Assembly: GCA_021772365.1 (NCBI GenBank)
Contig: JAJFMC010000422.1
Span: forward strand, 1 to 8,536
Direction: 5' to 3'
Source: Chlamydiota bacterium
GTDB taxonomy: Bacteria; Chlamydiota; Chlamydiia; Chlamydiales; Criblamydiaceae
Length of the DNA: 8,536 bases
Of this stretch, positions 1-8,011 are shown piece after piece. The notes under the pieces are model-generated. The model did not search any database, was not told where the DNA came from, and saw only the letters and a list, made by a program, of their open reading frames with translations. The first letter of the stretch is position 1, and each line of letters opens with the position of its first letter. A program made the translations under genes and the position numbers.

Positions 1-2
1 TA

Positions 3-1172
3 AAGAGTACTGGTTACGATGGAGAGATGATTTCGTCAAACTGGATAGCTGGAAATGGACCTAGCCACTTTTTTAACTTGCATTCTGATTCGCTTATTGG
101 AACCATCGATAGGCATAATTATTTTGGTGGTTTACGTCAAGGAGGCGAATTTGTGAACACTTCGATGCTCAGTTCCCCCGGTTCTAATATCTTAAGTTTA
201 GGATTGCAGCAGGTGTCAAATAGACCATTTATGGTTTCTGAATGGGTGATTCTTAACCCTACAGAATGGAGTGTCGAAGGGCCAGCTATTATTGGAGCTT
301 ACGGAATGGGACTGCAAGGCTGGGATGTATCATTTATTTTTCAAAATAAAGATGTAGGGAAAATAAATAATAAATTTGTCGGTAAATGGCAAGTTGACAA
401 GCCAACAGTTATCGGACTTTTTCCTGCAGTATCGCGACAAGTTCTTCGTGGAGATGTTGAAGAATCGAAGTTCACCATTCCGCTATACGTAGACATGCAA
501 TCGGTAGCAGAAGGAGAATTGGATTTTAAAAATTTTCAGGAAGTAAAAGGGGATATAAAATCTTACTCGACAGATAAAGTACCTCATGAAGCCCTGGCTG
601 TTGGAAGGGTCGTTGTGGAGTTTAATGATGAAAATAAATCCACGCCCACTTTTAACTTAGCTGATCATACTAAAGATGGTTTCATTGAATCCTCAACTGA
701 TCAGCTCAAGTGGAAAAATGGTTCTTCCGAAATGGATGGGTATTTCACCATTAATACTGAAGGAACAAAAGCTGTTGTGGGTTTTGCTAATGGGTCGAAA
801 AGTGAGCTAGGCAATGTAACAATTCAGGCACAAAGTCGATTTGGTGCTATTTATGTCACCGCGCTGAATAAAGATGAAACAATTGACACCGATACAAATT
901 TATTAATCACAGCTATTGCCAGGGTGAGACAGACAGGAATGAAAGTATTTGAGGATTTATATCTAGTTGAAAAAGGCAGTGCACCTTTTGTTATGGAACC
1001 CGTAAAAGCCACAATCAAGATTGATAAAAAAGAGAGGAAAAATCCGGTTGTCTATATACTTGACCACGATGGTGTACGGACAGAGGAGACTATACCTATA
1101 GAGGATGGTGTCATCCAAATCGATACAGGTAGAGATACCACACCATACTACGAAGTCGTTTATGAATCTTGA
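3..1172 (+). CDS. Glycoside hydrolase-like protein, C-terminal part (5' end outside window)
   Basis: The frame is open from the left edge to the TGA at 1170-1172. The first in-window ATG (27) is unlikely to be the true start, because the sequence ahead of it reads through in frame and the protein opens in mid-domain. Numbering from that ATG, the visible part begins with SNW (4-6) and a DRHNYFGG stretch (28-35). Next come RPFMVSEW (66-73) and a GAYGMGLQGWD segment (residues 90-100). This order resembles the last strands of a clan GH-A TIM barrel, where the Glu of SEW (E72) would be the nucleophile position. Residues from about 110 to 381 are beta-rich, and the end (EPVKATIKI, then LDHDGVRTEE, then YYEVVY) looks like the beta-sandwich that closes many such hydrolases. 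Substrate and family cannot be assigned, and whether it is secreted cannot be seen without the N-terminus. The following gene starts 100 bp downstream on the same strand. The GH-A assignment is from memory of motifs, not a search. Confidence 0.55.
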   Translation, partial: KSTGYDGEMISSNWIAGNGPSHFFNLHSDSLIGTIDRHNYFGGLRQGGEFVNTSMLSSPGSNILSLGLQQVSNRPFMVSEWVILNPTEWSVEGPAIIGAYGMGLQGWDVSFIFQNKDVGKINNKFVGKWQVDKPTVIGLFPAVSRQVLRGDVEESKFTIPLYVDMQSVAEGELDFKNFQEVKGDIKSYSTDKVPHEALAVGRVVVEFNDENKSTPTFNLADHTKDGFIESSTDQLKWKNGSSEMDGYFTINTEGTKAVVGFANGSKSELGNVTIQAQSRFGAIYVTALNKDETIDTDTNLLITAIARVRQTGMKVFEDLYLVEKGSAPFVMEPVKATIKIDKKERKNPVVYILDHDGVRTEETIPIEDGVIQIDTGRDTTPYYEVVYES

Positions 1173-1271
1173 GGTTTATTGTGTATATTGTTGATAAAAA
1201 TCTTCCGTTTGATGAAATTCAGTTCACAAAGAAAAATGTGAATATACGAATATATACCGAGAGGGGGATCT

Positions 1272-2474
1272 ATGACAATAGCAAGTGATGGCTTACGTAC
1301 AGAAGCTTTTTCTATCGATGAGATGACCAAGGCACTTCCTATGGTTTTTTCGTGTAAGTTTCTTCCTTTTCCTGAAGAAAAAAAAAATGAAGCATTCAAA
1401 ATTATTAAACAACACCTTCTTGATTATCCGTATGTCGCTGTAGATTTTGATGATAAACAGTATACCTTCAAGGTGTACCATCAAGAGAAAGAAGTGCAAT
1501 CTTTGATTCAACACCTTAAACTTGATCGCTATTTTAATCTTAATGCTATTAGTTACACTCAGTCTCCAAAAACCATGTCCTTCTATGCTCCAAACGTAAT
1601 CATGAGTTTGGAAGATTCAGGATACCTCTTATTTAATAAATCAATGAAACAATTACTCAAATCTGCACAGACCTTTTATGCATCTCACGATAGAGTCTCT
1701 GTCACAATCCCCGATGAGCAACAAGCAATCGCATCAGAAATATTCTCCTCTTTGTTGAAAAAGCACGATGGACTTTGCATAGGTGAGTATTATCATAGCG
1801 ACTTCACTCCAAAAGCTATGGCGATTAGGCATATGGAAGAGCTGTATCATCTAGGTGTGAGAACTTTGTATGTTGAACATATCTATTATGATTCCATGTA
1901 TCAATCTCTTGCTGTTGATAAAGTCATCCCTCCACATGTCGAACTTTACTTACGAAAACTTGATTGTGGACAACAGGTTAAGTCGACCAGGTATAACTTC
2001 CTAAACCTCATCAAGAAAGCTCATGAAGTCGGTATTCGTGTCGTCCCCATAGACACCTCTGTTTCCTATGCATGTGGTAGCCACAGGAAAAAGGGTGTCA
2101 AATCCAACGAAGAGCGCGTCGCAGGTATGAATTTTGTGGCGACACGTATTATCGAAGAAGAGCAAAAAAAGGTTTCAGGAAAATATGTGGCTTTCATGGG
2201 GGTGACACACCTCTGCGAGCACGTAGAAGGTTTACCTGGTGTGAGTGAGTTGTTGAGAGTGCCATCTTTACTGCTTACCGATGGAAAAGAAGAAATTTTA
2301 ACATACAACACGACTCCGGAGGTCTTAAAAAAACCGGTGAGTGTATTTCTTCAGAGTAAAGTCGTCTCCCGAAGAATAAGAAAAAGGAGACTTAGTTCTA
2401 ATGCAGAATCTTATCCTAGCCTCAAACGCCAAAAAAGCTTATTAAGCTTGGAAGAGAATGATTGTACAAAATAA
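1272..2474 (+). CDS. Tiki/PMT-C2-like domain protein, candidate effector
   Basis: A 400-residue protein. ATG 1272 is the first possible start after an in-frame stop at 1239, and it has a strong GAGGGGG ribosome site at 1261-1267. Residues 1-150 are unrecognised. From about 168 to 336 the pattern matches the Tiki/TraB/ChaN/EreA superfamily, in the form seen in the C2 domain of Pasteurella multocida toxin and related large toxins. The matching pieces are GEYYHSD (171-177), GVRTLYVEH (195-203, acidic E202), an RKLD turn (228-231), GIRVVPID (254-261), ERVAGMN (281-287), and a second motif MGVTH (309-313) followed by LPGVSELL (321-328). Members have metal-dependent hydrolase or esterase activity, or unknown roles inside toxins. 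The first motif has one residue more than the usual GxxH. The last 35 residues are rich in Arg and Lys (RRIRKRR 367-373, KRQK 385-388). No signal peptide or membrane segment is evident. The gene stands alone, 94 bp before sucA. The superfamily call is from recalled motifs; the effector role is inference. Confidence 0.6.
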   Translation: MTIASDGLRTEAFSIDEMTKALPMVFSCKFLPFPEEKKNEAFKIIKQHLLDYPYVAVDFDDKQYTFKVYHQEKEVQSLIQHLKLDRYFNLNAISYTQSPKTMSFYAPNVIMSLEDSGYLLFNKSMKQLLKSAQTFYASHDRVSVTIPDEQQAIASEIFSSLLKKHDGLCIGEYYHSDFTPKAMAIRHMEELYHLGVRTLYVEHIYYDSMYQSLAVDKVIPPHVELYLRKLDCGQQVKSTRYNFLNLIKKAHEVGIRVVPIDTSVSYACGSHRKKGVKSNEERVAGMNFVATRIIEEEQKKVSGKYVAFMGVTHLCEHVEGLPGVSELLRVPSLLLTDGKEEILTYNTTPEVLKKPVSVFLQSKVVSRRIRKRRLSSNAESYPSLKRQKSLLSLEENDCTK

Positions 2475-2568
2475 TTTCATGAAGACGTATGATTATAGTT
2501 TAAAAATATTCCCTCTCTAGGGTAAACCTTGAAGTATACGGGATAGTATTTTTCTAGGAAGGTCTACG

Positions 2569-5406
2569 ATGGATCCGCAGTCGTTTCTCAACTCTGCATT
2601 CTCAAATGTCGATATTATCGAGGATTTGCACCGAAAATATCAGACGCACCCTGAATCGATCGACCCGAGCTGGAAAGCACTTTTCGCACAGCTCGATGGG
2701 TCTTTGGTGGAAGAGGTTTTTACTCAAGACTCTACTAAACAATCAACTACAGTGGAAACAGTACCACAGCCTGTAGCTCCATCTGTAAGCAAGGCTGCTA
2801 GTGGGGAACTCCGTATTGCCCGCTTGATCAATGCCTACCGGACATATGGTCACTTATACGCCAAGATTAACCCCTTAGAAACAGAATCTTTTGAAGAGCC
2901 TTGGGAACTCAAATTCGAAACCCTAGGGTTTGACCCCTCGGAGTCAAATACTCTTTTTCCCACATGCGGGCTAATGGAGGAGGCCGAAGCGCCCCTTTCC
3001 AAAATTATCGACACTCTTAAAGAAATTTACTGCTGCAACATCGGCATAGAATACATGGGCGTGCAAAACCCAAAGCTTATTCAGTGGGTGCAGGAGCAGA
3101 TTGAACCTACGAAGTTTACGATTAAGCTGTCGATTGAACAGAAACGTATGATTCTTCAACACCTCAATAAATCGGAGCTCTTCGAAAGCTTCCTACATAC
3201 GAAATATGTCGGGCAGAAACGTTTTTCTCTTGAAGGTGGAGAGACGCTGATTCCTATTCTCGCGGGAATGATCCATACGGGAGCAGATCTTGGCCTCGAG
3301 CAGTTTGACATCGGAATGGCGCACAGAGGCCGTCTCAATGTATTGAGTAATATCCTTGATAAGTCGTACAGTCAAATATTTTCAGAGTTTGAGGATCGCT
3401 GGCTACCAAACACATACGAGGGTAGTGGAGACGTTAAGTATCATAAAGGGTTCTCGTCATCGATCCTTACAGAGTCCGGAAAAAATGTCCTGGTTGAACT
3501 AGCTCCAAATCCTAGCCATCTCGAAGCGGTCAATCCCGTTGTCGAGGGATATGTCAAAGCGAAGCAGATTCTAATCAATAACGATGACGCTCAATTACGC
3601 GTTGTTCCTATCCTCATCCATGGTGACGCGGCGATTGCTGGTCAGGGTATTGTCTATGAAACTATGCAAATGTATGGTTTGGATGGATATTCCACCGGTG
3701 GAACGATTCATGTCGTGATTAATAACCAAGTCGGTTTCACCGCACAACCTGAAGAGGGCAGGTCGACACTTTACTGTACTGATATCGCTCGAGCGTTCAA
3801 TGCGCCGGTTTTTCATGTCAACGGAGAAGATCCTGAAAGCTGCATCTTTGCAACGATGTTAGCTGTTGAAATTCGCCAAAAATTCAACTGTGACGTCTTC
3901 ATCGACCTGATCTGCTACAGAAAATATGGACATAACGAGGCTGACGAGCCGGCATTCACCCAGCCGCAAGAATATCAAATTATCAGAAAGAAGAAAGGTG
4001 TTCGTGAAATTTACCGAGATGACCTTATCCAGCAGGGTGTTCTCGAAAGACACATGGCCGAATCGCTTGAAGAAGAGTTCAAACAGGCGCTGCAAGAAGC
4101 TCTCCATGGTACGCGCTACCCTGAAGAGGAGGCACCAAAGATTAATCCTGAAGAAATTGCAAGAGGCAATTTTGATGATGACCTCGCTGGAATGTTACGT
4201 TCCGTACCGACGGGTGTCGACCCCGAAACTCTACGCACAATTGGTGAAAAAATTGCAATGACTCCTGAAGGGTTTAACCTTCACCGCAAGCTGAAGCAGC
4301 TCAATAAGGATCGTTTAGCGATGGCTAACGATCAAAAGGCTATTGACTGGGGCATGGGTGAACTGTTGGCTTACGGAAGCCTGCTTTGGGATGGGTCAAG
4401 TGTAAGAATTTCGGGACAAGATTGTGGACGAGGGACGTTTAGCCACAGACACGCCCTATTTGTAGATCAGGTCAACCAAAAATCATATTTGCCGTTGCAG
4501 CACCTTAAAGAGGGGCAAGGGCGGTTAGATGTTATTAACTCTCTTCTGTCTGAATACGGTGTTCTTGGCTTCGAATATGGTTATAGTCTGGCCGCACCGG
4601 AAAATCTTATTGTTTGGGAAGCACAATTCGGAGATTTCTGTAACGGCGCACAGGTTATCATCGACCAATTTCTCTGTTCATCGGAGCAGAAATGGGGACA
4701 GAAAAATAACGTCGTCATGCTTCTCCCTCATGGATATGAAGGGCAAGGTCCTGAGCACTCGTCAGCACGTATGGAGCGGTTTTTGACAATTTCTGCAGAC
4801 CTAAATTGGTTTGTCGTGGATGCTTCGACTCCTGCACAGCTGTTTCACCTATTCCGTAGGCAAATTTACAGAAAATCGCCGAAGCCACTCGTCGTGTTCA
4901 CTCCAAAAGCCCTGCTTCGTCACCCTCAATGCGTTAGTTCGCTTTCTGATTTCGCTAAGGGGGCATTTCAAGAGGTTATTGACGATCCGATAGATCCTCA
5001 AGATGTTGAACATGTCATCTTCTGTACAGGAAAAGTATATTATGACGCTATTGCAGAAAGGGAAAAACGTGCTGTTGACAAAACGGCAATTATCAGAATT
5101 GAACAACTATACCCGCTGCACGAAGATAAAATTCGAGCCCTGATAAGCAAGTATAGTCAAGCGACAGATTATTGTTGGCTACAGGAAGAACCGCAGAATA
5201 TGGGAGCATGGCAGTACATTCAACCTCACCTTACAGAGTGTCTTCCTGAAGGGGGAAATCTCCGCTATGCAGGAAGAAATCGAAGTGCTGCTTCTGCAAC
5301 AGGTTCAATATCAAGGCATAAGCGAGAATACGAGCGGTTCATGGACCAGTTATTTGGAAATAAGCGACCGTCAATTTTTGATGTCGCTGGACAAAATAGA
5401 AATTAA
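2569..5406 (+). CDS. sucA: 2-oxoglutarate dehydrogenase E1 component
   Basis: Thiamine-diphosphate-dependent decarboxylase of the cytoplasmic 2-oxoglutarate dehydrogenase complex. It removes CO2 from 2-oxoglutarate and succinylates the lipoyl arm of SucB. At 945 residues it is close to the E. coli length. The N-terminus (FLNSAFSNVDIIEDLHRKY, residues 6-24) is the typical E1o tail used to dock on the E2 core, followed by a flexible Pro/Ala stretch near 64-80. Active-site motifs are intact: GMAHRGR (249-255), the ThDP/Mg motif GDAAIAGQG (352-360) with NNQ (385-387), YGHNEADEP (453-461), the GTFSHRH segment near 630, HGYEGQGPEHSSAR (721-734), and EEPQNMGAW (873-881) near the end. ATG 2569 is preceded by AGGAAGG at 2556-2562. 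sucB follows after 14 bp, so the two are surely co-transcribed. There is no extra acyltransferase domain of the actinobacterial KGD type. Confidence 0.98.
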   Translation: MDPQSFLNSAFSNVDIIEDLHRKYQTHPESIDPSWKALFAQLDGSLVEEVFTQDSTKQSTTVETVPQPVAPSVSKAASGELRIARLINAYRTYGHLYAKINPLETESFEEPWELKFETLGFDPSESNTLFPTCGLMEEAEAPLSKIIDTLKEIYCCNIGIEYMGVQNPKLIQWVQEQIEPTKFTIKLSIEQKRMILQHLNKSELFESFLHTKYVGQKRFSLEGGETLIPILAGMIHTGADLGLEQFDIGMAHRGRLNVLSNILDKSYSQIFSEFEDRWLPNTYEGSGDVKYHKGFSSSILTESGKNVLVELAPNPSHLEAVNPVVEGYVKAKQILINNDDAQLRVVPILIHGDAAIAGQGIVYETMQMYGLDGYSTGGTIHVVINNQVGFTAQPEEGRSTLYCTDIARAFNAPVFHVNGEDPESCIFATMLAVEIRQKFNCDVFIDLICYRKYGHNEADEPAFTQPQEYQIIRKKKGVREIYRDDLIQQGVLERHMAESLEEEFKQALQEALHGTRYPEEEAPKINPEEIARGNFDDDLAGMLRSVPTGVDPETLRTIGEKIAMTPEGFNLHRKLKQLNKDRLAMANDQKAIDWGMGELLAYGSLLWDGSSVRISGQDCGRGTFSHRHALFVDQVNQKSYLPLQHLKEGQGRLDVINSLLSEYGVLGFEYGYSLAAPENLIVWEAQFGDFCNGAQVIIDQFLCSSEQKWGQKNNVVMLLPHGYEGQGPEHSSARMERFLTISADLNWFVVDASTPAQLFHLFRRQIYRKSPKPLVVFTPKALLRHPQCVSSLSDFAKGAFQEVIDDPIDPQDVEHVIFCTGKVYYDAIAEREKRAVDKTAIIRIEQLYPLHEDKIRALISKYSQATDYCWLQEEPQNMGAWQYIQPHLTECLPEGGNLRYAGRNRSAASATGSISRHKREYERFMDQLFGNKRPSIFDVAGQNRN

Positions 5407-5420
5407 TTGAAGAGGACCAA

Positions 5421-6611
5421 ATGAAAGTAGAAATTAAAGTTCCAACAATGGGGGAATCGATCAGTGAAGCCATTGTGGGTGAGATCCTCAAAACTAGTGG
5501 ATCAGTCGTCGCTATGGATGATGAGATTATAGAGTTAGAAACAGATAAAGTTAATCAAGTTCTCTATGCACCGGAAGGTGGCGTCATAGAAATCATTGTC
5601 AACACCGAAGATACTGTTACTATCGGTCAGGTTATCGGTTATGTCGATACAGAGGGTGCGGCAAGTGCACCACCACCTGTGGCTCAAAGCAAACCTAGAG
5701 AAGAAACGCCTGCAGTAACTCCCGCCACTGCACCTGCAAATGCTCAGTCTCCGGATCAGGGTGCACGGATCACGAAAGAAGATTACGTCAGCGAAATCAA
5801 AGTCCCAGCCCCTGCCCAACAAGTGCCACCACCACAGGTAGTAACACAAGCACCACAGGCTCCTACAGCTACCCCAGTGCCCGTTCCACAGACACCAGCA
5901 CCGGTTGGAGAACGAGCAGAGGTACGTAAACGGATGTCACGTTTGCGACAAGTTATTGCTAAGCGTCTTGTCGAAGTACAGCAAGATACTGCGATGCTGA
6001 CCTCATTTAACGAAGTCGATTTAACACAGGTGATGGCACTTCGTAAGAAATACCAAGAGAAATTCGTCAAAGATCACGATGTGAAACTTGGTTTTATGTC
6101 ATTTTTCGTTAAAGCGAGTGTGTCAGCCCTGAAAGCTTTTCCCGACGTAAATGCTTATATCGATGGCGCCGATGCTGTCTATCGCCATTATTATGATGTG
6201 AGTATTGCTGTAGGTACAGATAAAGGACTGGTTGTTCCTGTGGTTAGAAATTGCGATAAATTGTCATTTGCAGAAATTGAACTGGAGATTCTAAATTTGG
6301 CTAAGAAAGCTCGAAAGGGTGGATTAGTAGTTGATGATCTTCTAGGTGGGGGATTTACTATCACGAATGGTGGGATCTATGGCTCGCTTCTCTCGACACC
6401 AATACTTAATCCCCCTCAGAGTGCTATTTTGGGGATGCACGCCATTCAAAAGCGTGCTGTCGTTGTCAATGATGAGATCGTGATTCGCCCGATGATGTAT
6501 TTAGCGCTAAGCTATGACCATCGTATTATCGATGGAAAAGAAGCCGTTTCTTTCCTTGTCCATATTAAAAACTCTCTTGAAGATCCTGCACGTCTTCTAA
6601 TTGATGTATAA
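5421..6611 (+). CDS. sucB: 2-oxoglutarate dehydrogenase E2 component (dihydrolipoyl succinyltransferase)
   Basis: Core acyltransferase of the complex: it carries the succinyl group on a swinging lipoyl arm and passes it to CoA. It has 396 residues. The lipoyl domain (2-76) has the modified lysine K43 in ETDKVN. A long Pro/Ala/Gln-rich linker covers about 78-165. The catalytic domain (about 166-396) opens with VRKRMSRLRQVIAKRL and ends with the active-site motif YDHRIIDG (H367, D371). The oddity is the peripheral subunit-binding domain. Only its last part, GARITKEDYVSEI (114-126), is recognisable, just after an SP (110-111) that could be the old domain start; the first helix and most of the loop are absent. 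ATG 5421 follows AGAGGA at 5411-5416, and the gene lies 14 bp after sucA and 14 bp before lpd. The 2-oxoglutarate rather than pyruvate assignment rests on sucA next door and on the single lipoyl domain. Confidence 0.96.
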   Translation: MKVEIKVPTMGESISEAIVGEILKTSGSVVAMDDEIIELETDKVNQVLYAPEGGVIEIIVNTEDTVTIGQVIGYVDTEGAASAPPPVAQSKPREETPAVTPATAPANAQSPDQGARITKEDYVSEIKVPAPAQQVPPPQVVTQAPQAPTATPVPVPQTPAPVGERAEVRKRMSRLRQVIAKRLVEVQQDTAMLTSFNEVDLTQVMALRKKYQEKFVKDHDVKLGFMSFFVKASVSALKAFPDVNAYIDGADAVYRHYYDVSIAVGTDKGLVVPVVRNCDKLSFAEIELEILNLAKKARKGGLVVDDLLGGGFTITNGGIYGSLLSTPILNPPQSAILGMHAIQKRAVVVNDEIVIRPMMYLALSYDHRIIDGKEAVSFLVHIKNSLEDPARLLIDV

Positions 6612-6625
6612 CGCCTGAGGTACTT

Positions 6626-8011
6626 ATGACCGAAAAAAATTATGACCTCGTTGTCATTGGGGCAGGCCCTGGAGGTTATGTCGCCGCAATTCGTGCTGCT
6701 CAGCTTGGATTAAAGACAGCCTGTATCGAAAAAAATGAGGCCCTTGGAGGGACATGCCTCAACGTAGGATGTATCCCGTCGAAAGCTCTACTGCAGTCTA
6801 CAGAATACTTCCATCTGCTGAAACACGATGGCGAAGCACATGGAATCAAAGCGAAAGATATCGATTTTGATTTTGATAAGATGATGACCAGAAAAGAAGA
6901 GGTCGTTAAAGGGTTGACGCAAGGAATCGCTGCGCTGTTTAACAAAAATAAAATCGACAGAATCGAAGGAACCGCATCTTTTGTAGACCCTAATACTATT
7001 GAGGTCAATGGAAAAAAGATCAAAAGCACCCACTTTATCCTCGCAACAGGGTCTGAACCGATACCTCTACCATTCCTTCCATTCGATGAAGAAAAAGTTG
7101 TCAGTTCCACAGGTGCTTTGAGCTTGAAAACGGTGCCCAACAAAATGCTTGTTATTGGTGCAGGTGTTATCGGTCTAGAGTTAGCCTCTGTATACCGGAG
7201 ACTTGGGACAGAAATCACCGTCGTCGAAATGCTCGATACCGTCGCCCCTACCATGGACCAAACAGTATGTAAAACTCTTTTGCAAATATTCAAAAAACAA
7301 GGTTTAGAGTTTTACCTAAAAGGTAAAGTGACATCCGGTGAAGTGCATGAAAAAGGTGTGAAAATAACGTTTGAGCATGATGGCAAAGAACATCAAAAAG
7401 ATGTTGATGTCGTTCTAGTATGTGTGGGACGACGTCCCTATTCTGCAGGACTTGGACTTGAAAAAATCGGTGTTACTATCAATAGAGGATTTGTAGTAGT
7501 AGATAGCAACTTCAGAACCTCACACACCCATATTTATGCAATCGGTGATTTAACAGAAGGACCAGGCTTAGCACATCGCGCTTCGGAAGAAGGGATGGCC
7601 GCAGTGGAGATCATTGCTGGGCAACAATCTCACGTCAACTTCATGGCTATCCCCAACGTAGTGTACACCCATCCTGAAGTAGCTACAGTAGGATTGACAG
7701 AGGCTGAAGCAAAAGAGATGGGGCTCAAGCCAACTATCGGCATGTTTCAGTTCAAAGGGAATCCACGAGCACGCTGTAGCAATGATACCGATGGTTTTGT
7801 AAAAGTGATTGGCGATACTGAATCCGGACGGTTAATTGGTATGCATATCGTCGGGCCACATGCCTCAGAGTTAATCGGTGAAGGGGTGATGGCGATAGAA
7901 AAGAAGATGACTCTTGAAGAGATAGCCCGCGCTAGTCATGCACATCCGACGTTGACAGAAGCTATCAAAGACGCAACCCTTGCAGCGTTGAAACGTCCTA
8001 TCCATGGATGA
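6626..8011 (+). CDS. lpdA: Dihydrolipoyl dehydrogenase (E3)
   Basis: Flavoprotein that reoxidises the dihydrolipoyl arm of E2 and passes electrons through FAD to NAD+. Its 461 residues are a normal length. In order, it shows the FAD-binding GAGPGG (12-17), the redox-active disulfide in GGTCLNVGCIPSKALL (C44, C49), the NAD-binding GAGVIG (178-183), a second FAD contact in YAIGDLTEGPGLAHRASEEG, and the dimer-interface catalytic pair in HPTLTE (H440, E445). The ribosome site TGAGG (6616-6620) lies 5 bases before ATG 6626. It is the last gene of sucA-sucB-lpd, which suggests an E3 supplied mainly to the 2-oxoglutarate complex; whether a pyruvate dehydrogenase shares it cannot be seen here. No T-rich intrinsic terminator is visible after its stop. 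Confidence 0.98.
   Translation: MTEKNYDLVVIGAGPGGYVAAIRAAQLGLKTACIEKNEALGGTCLNVGCIPSKALLQSTEYFHLLKHDGEAHGIKAKDIDFDFDKMMTRKEEVVKGLTQGIAALFNKNKIDRIEGTASFVDPNTIEVNGKKIKSTHFILATGSEPIPLPFLPFDEEKVVSSTGALSLKTVPNKMLVIGAGVIGLELASVYRRLGTEITVVEMLDTVAPTMDQTVCKTLLQIFKKQGLEFYLKGKVTSGEVHEKGVKITFEHDGKEHQKDVDVVLVCVGRRPYSAGLGLEKIGVTINRGFVVVDSNFRTSHTHIYAIGDLTEGPGLAHRASEEGMAAVEIIAGQQSHVNFMAIPNVVYTHPEVATVGLTEAEAKEMGLKPTIGMFQFKGNPRARCSNDTDGFVKVIGDTESGRLIGMHIVGPHASELIGEGVMAIEKKMTLEEIARASHAHPTLTEAIKDATLAALKRPIHG

Noticed and set aside
2431..2445. Double AAGCTT with ATT between them near the end of the Tiki-like gene
   Set aside because: It lies inside the coding region, AAGCTT is itself a palindrome, and there is no T-tract; low-complexity coincidence.
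2511..2522. CCCT-CTCT-AGGG inverted repeat as a terminator after the Tiki-like gene
   Set aside because: The stem is only 4 bp and has no T-run; probably chance.
2462..2549. Promoter-like hexamers before sucA: TTGTAC 2462-2467, TATGAT 2488-2493, TATAGT 2494-2499, TTGAAG 2529-2534, TAGTAT 2544-2549
   Set aside because: No pair has 16-18 base spacing (20 and 9 bases for the best pairs). A promoter for the operon probably lies in this 94-bp gap, but I cannot place it.
5650..5915. Proline/alanine/glutamine-rich stretch in sucB as a tandem repeat or contraction hot spot
   Set aside because: It is an ordinary flexible inter-domain linker with varied codons and no regular DNA repeat unit.
5783..6070. 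Minus-strand frame opposite the SucB linker with Gly/Thr/Cys-rich composition
   Set aside because: The odd composition is the reverse complement of the Pro/Ala/Gln-rich linker codons, not an independent gene.
6700..7293. 197-residue open frame on the minus strand inside lpd
   Set aside because: It lies wholly opposite a gene with complete catalytic motifs, and its product shows no recognisable domain; a shadow of lpd codon use.
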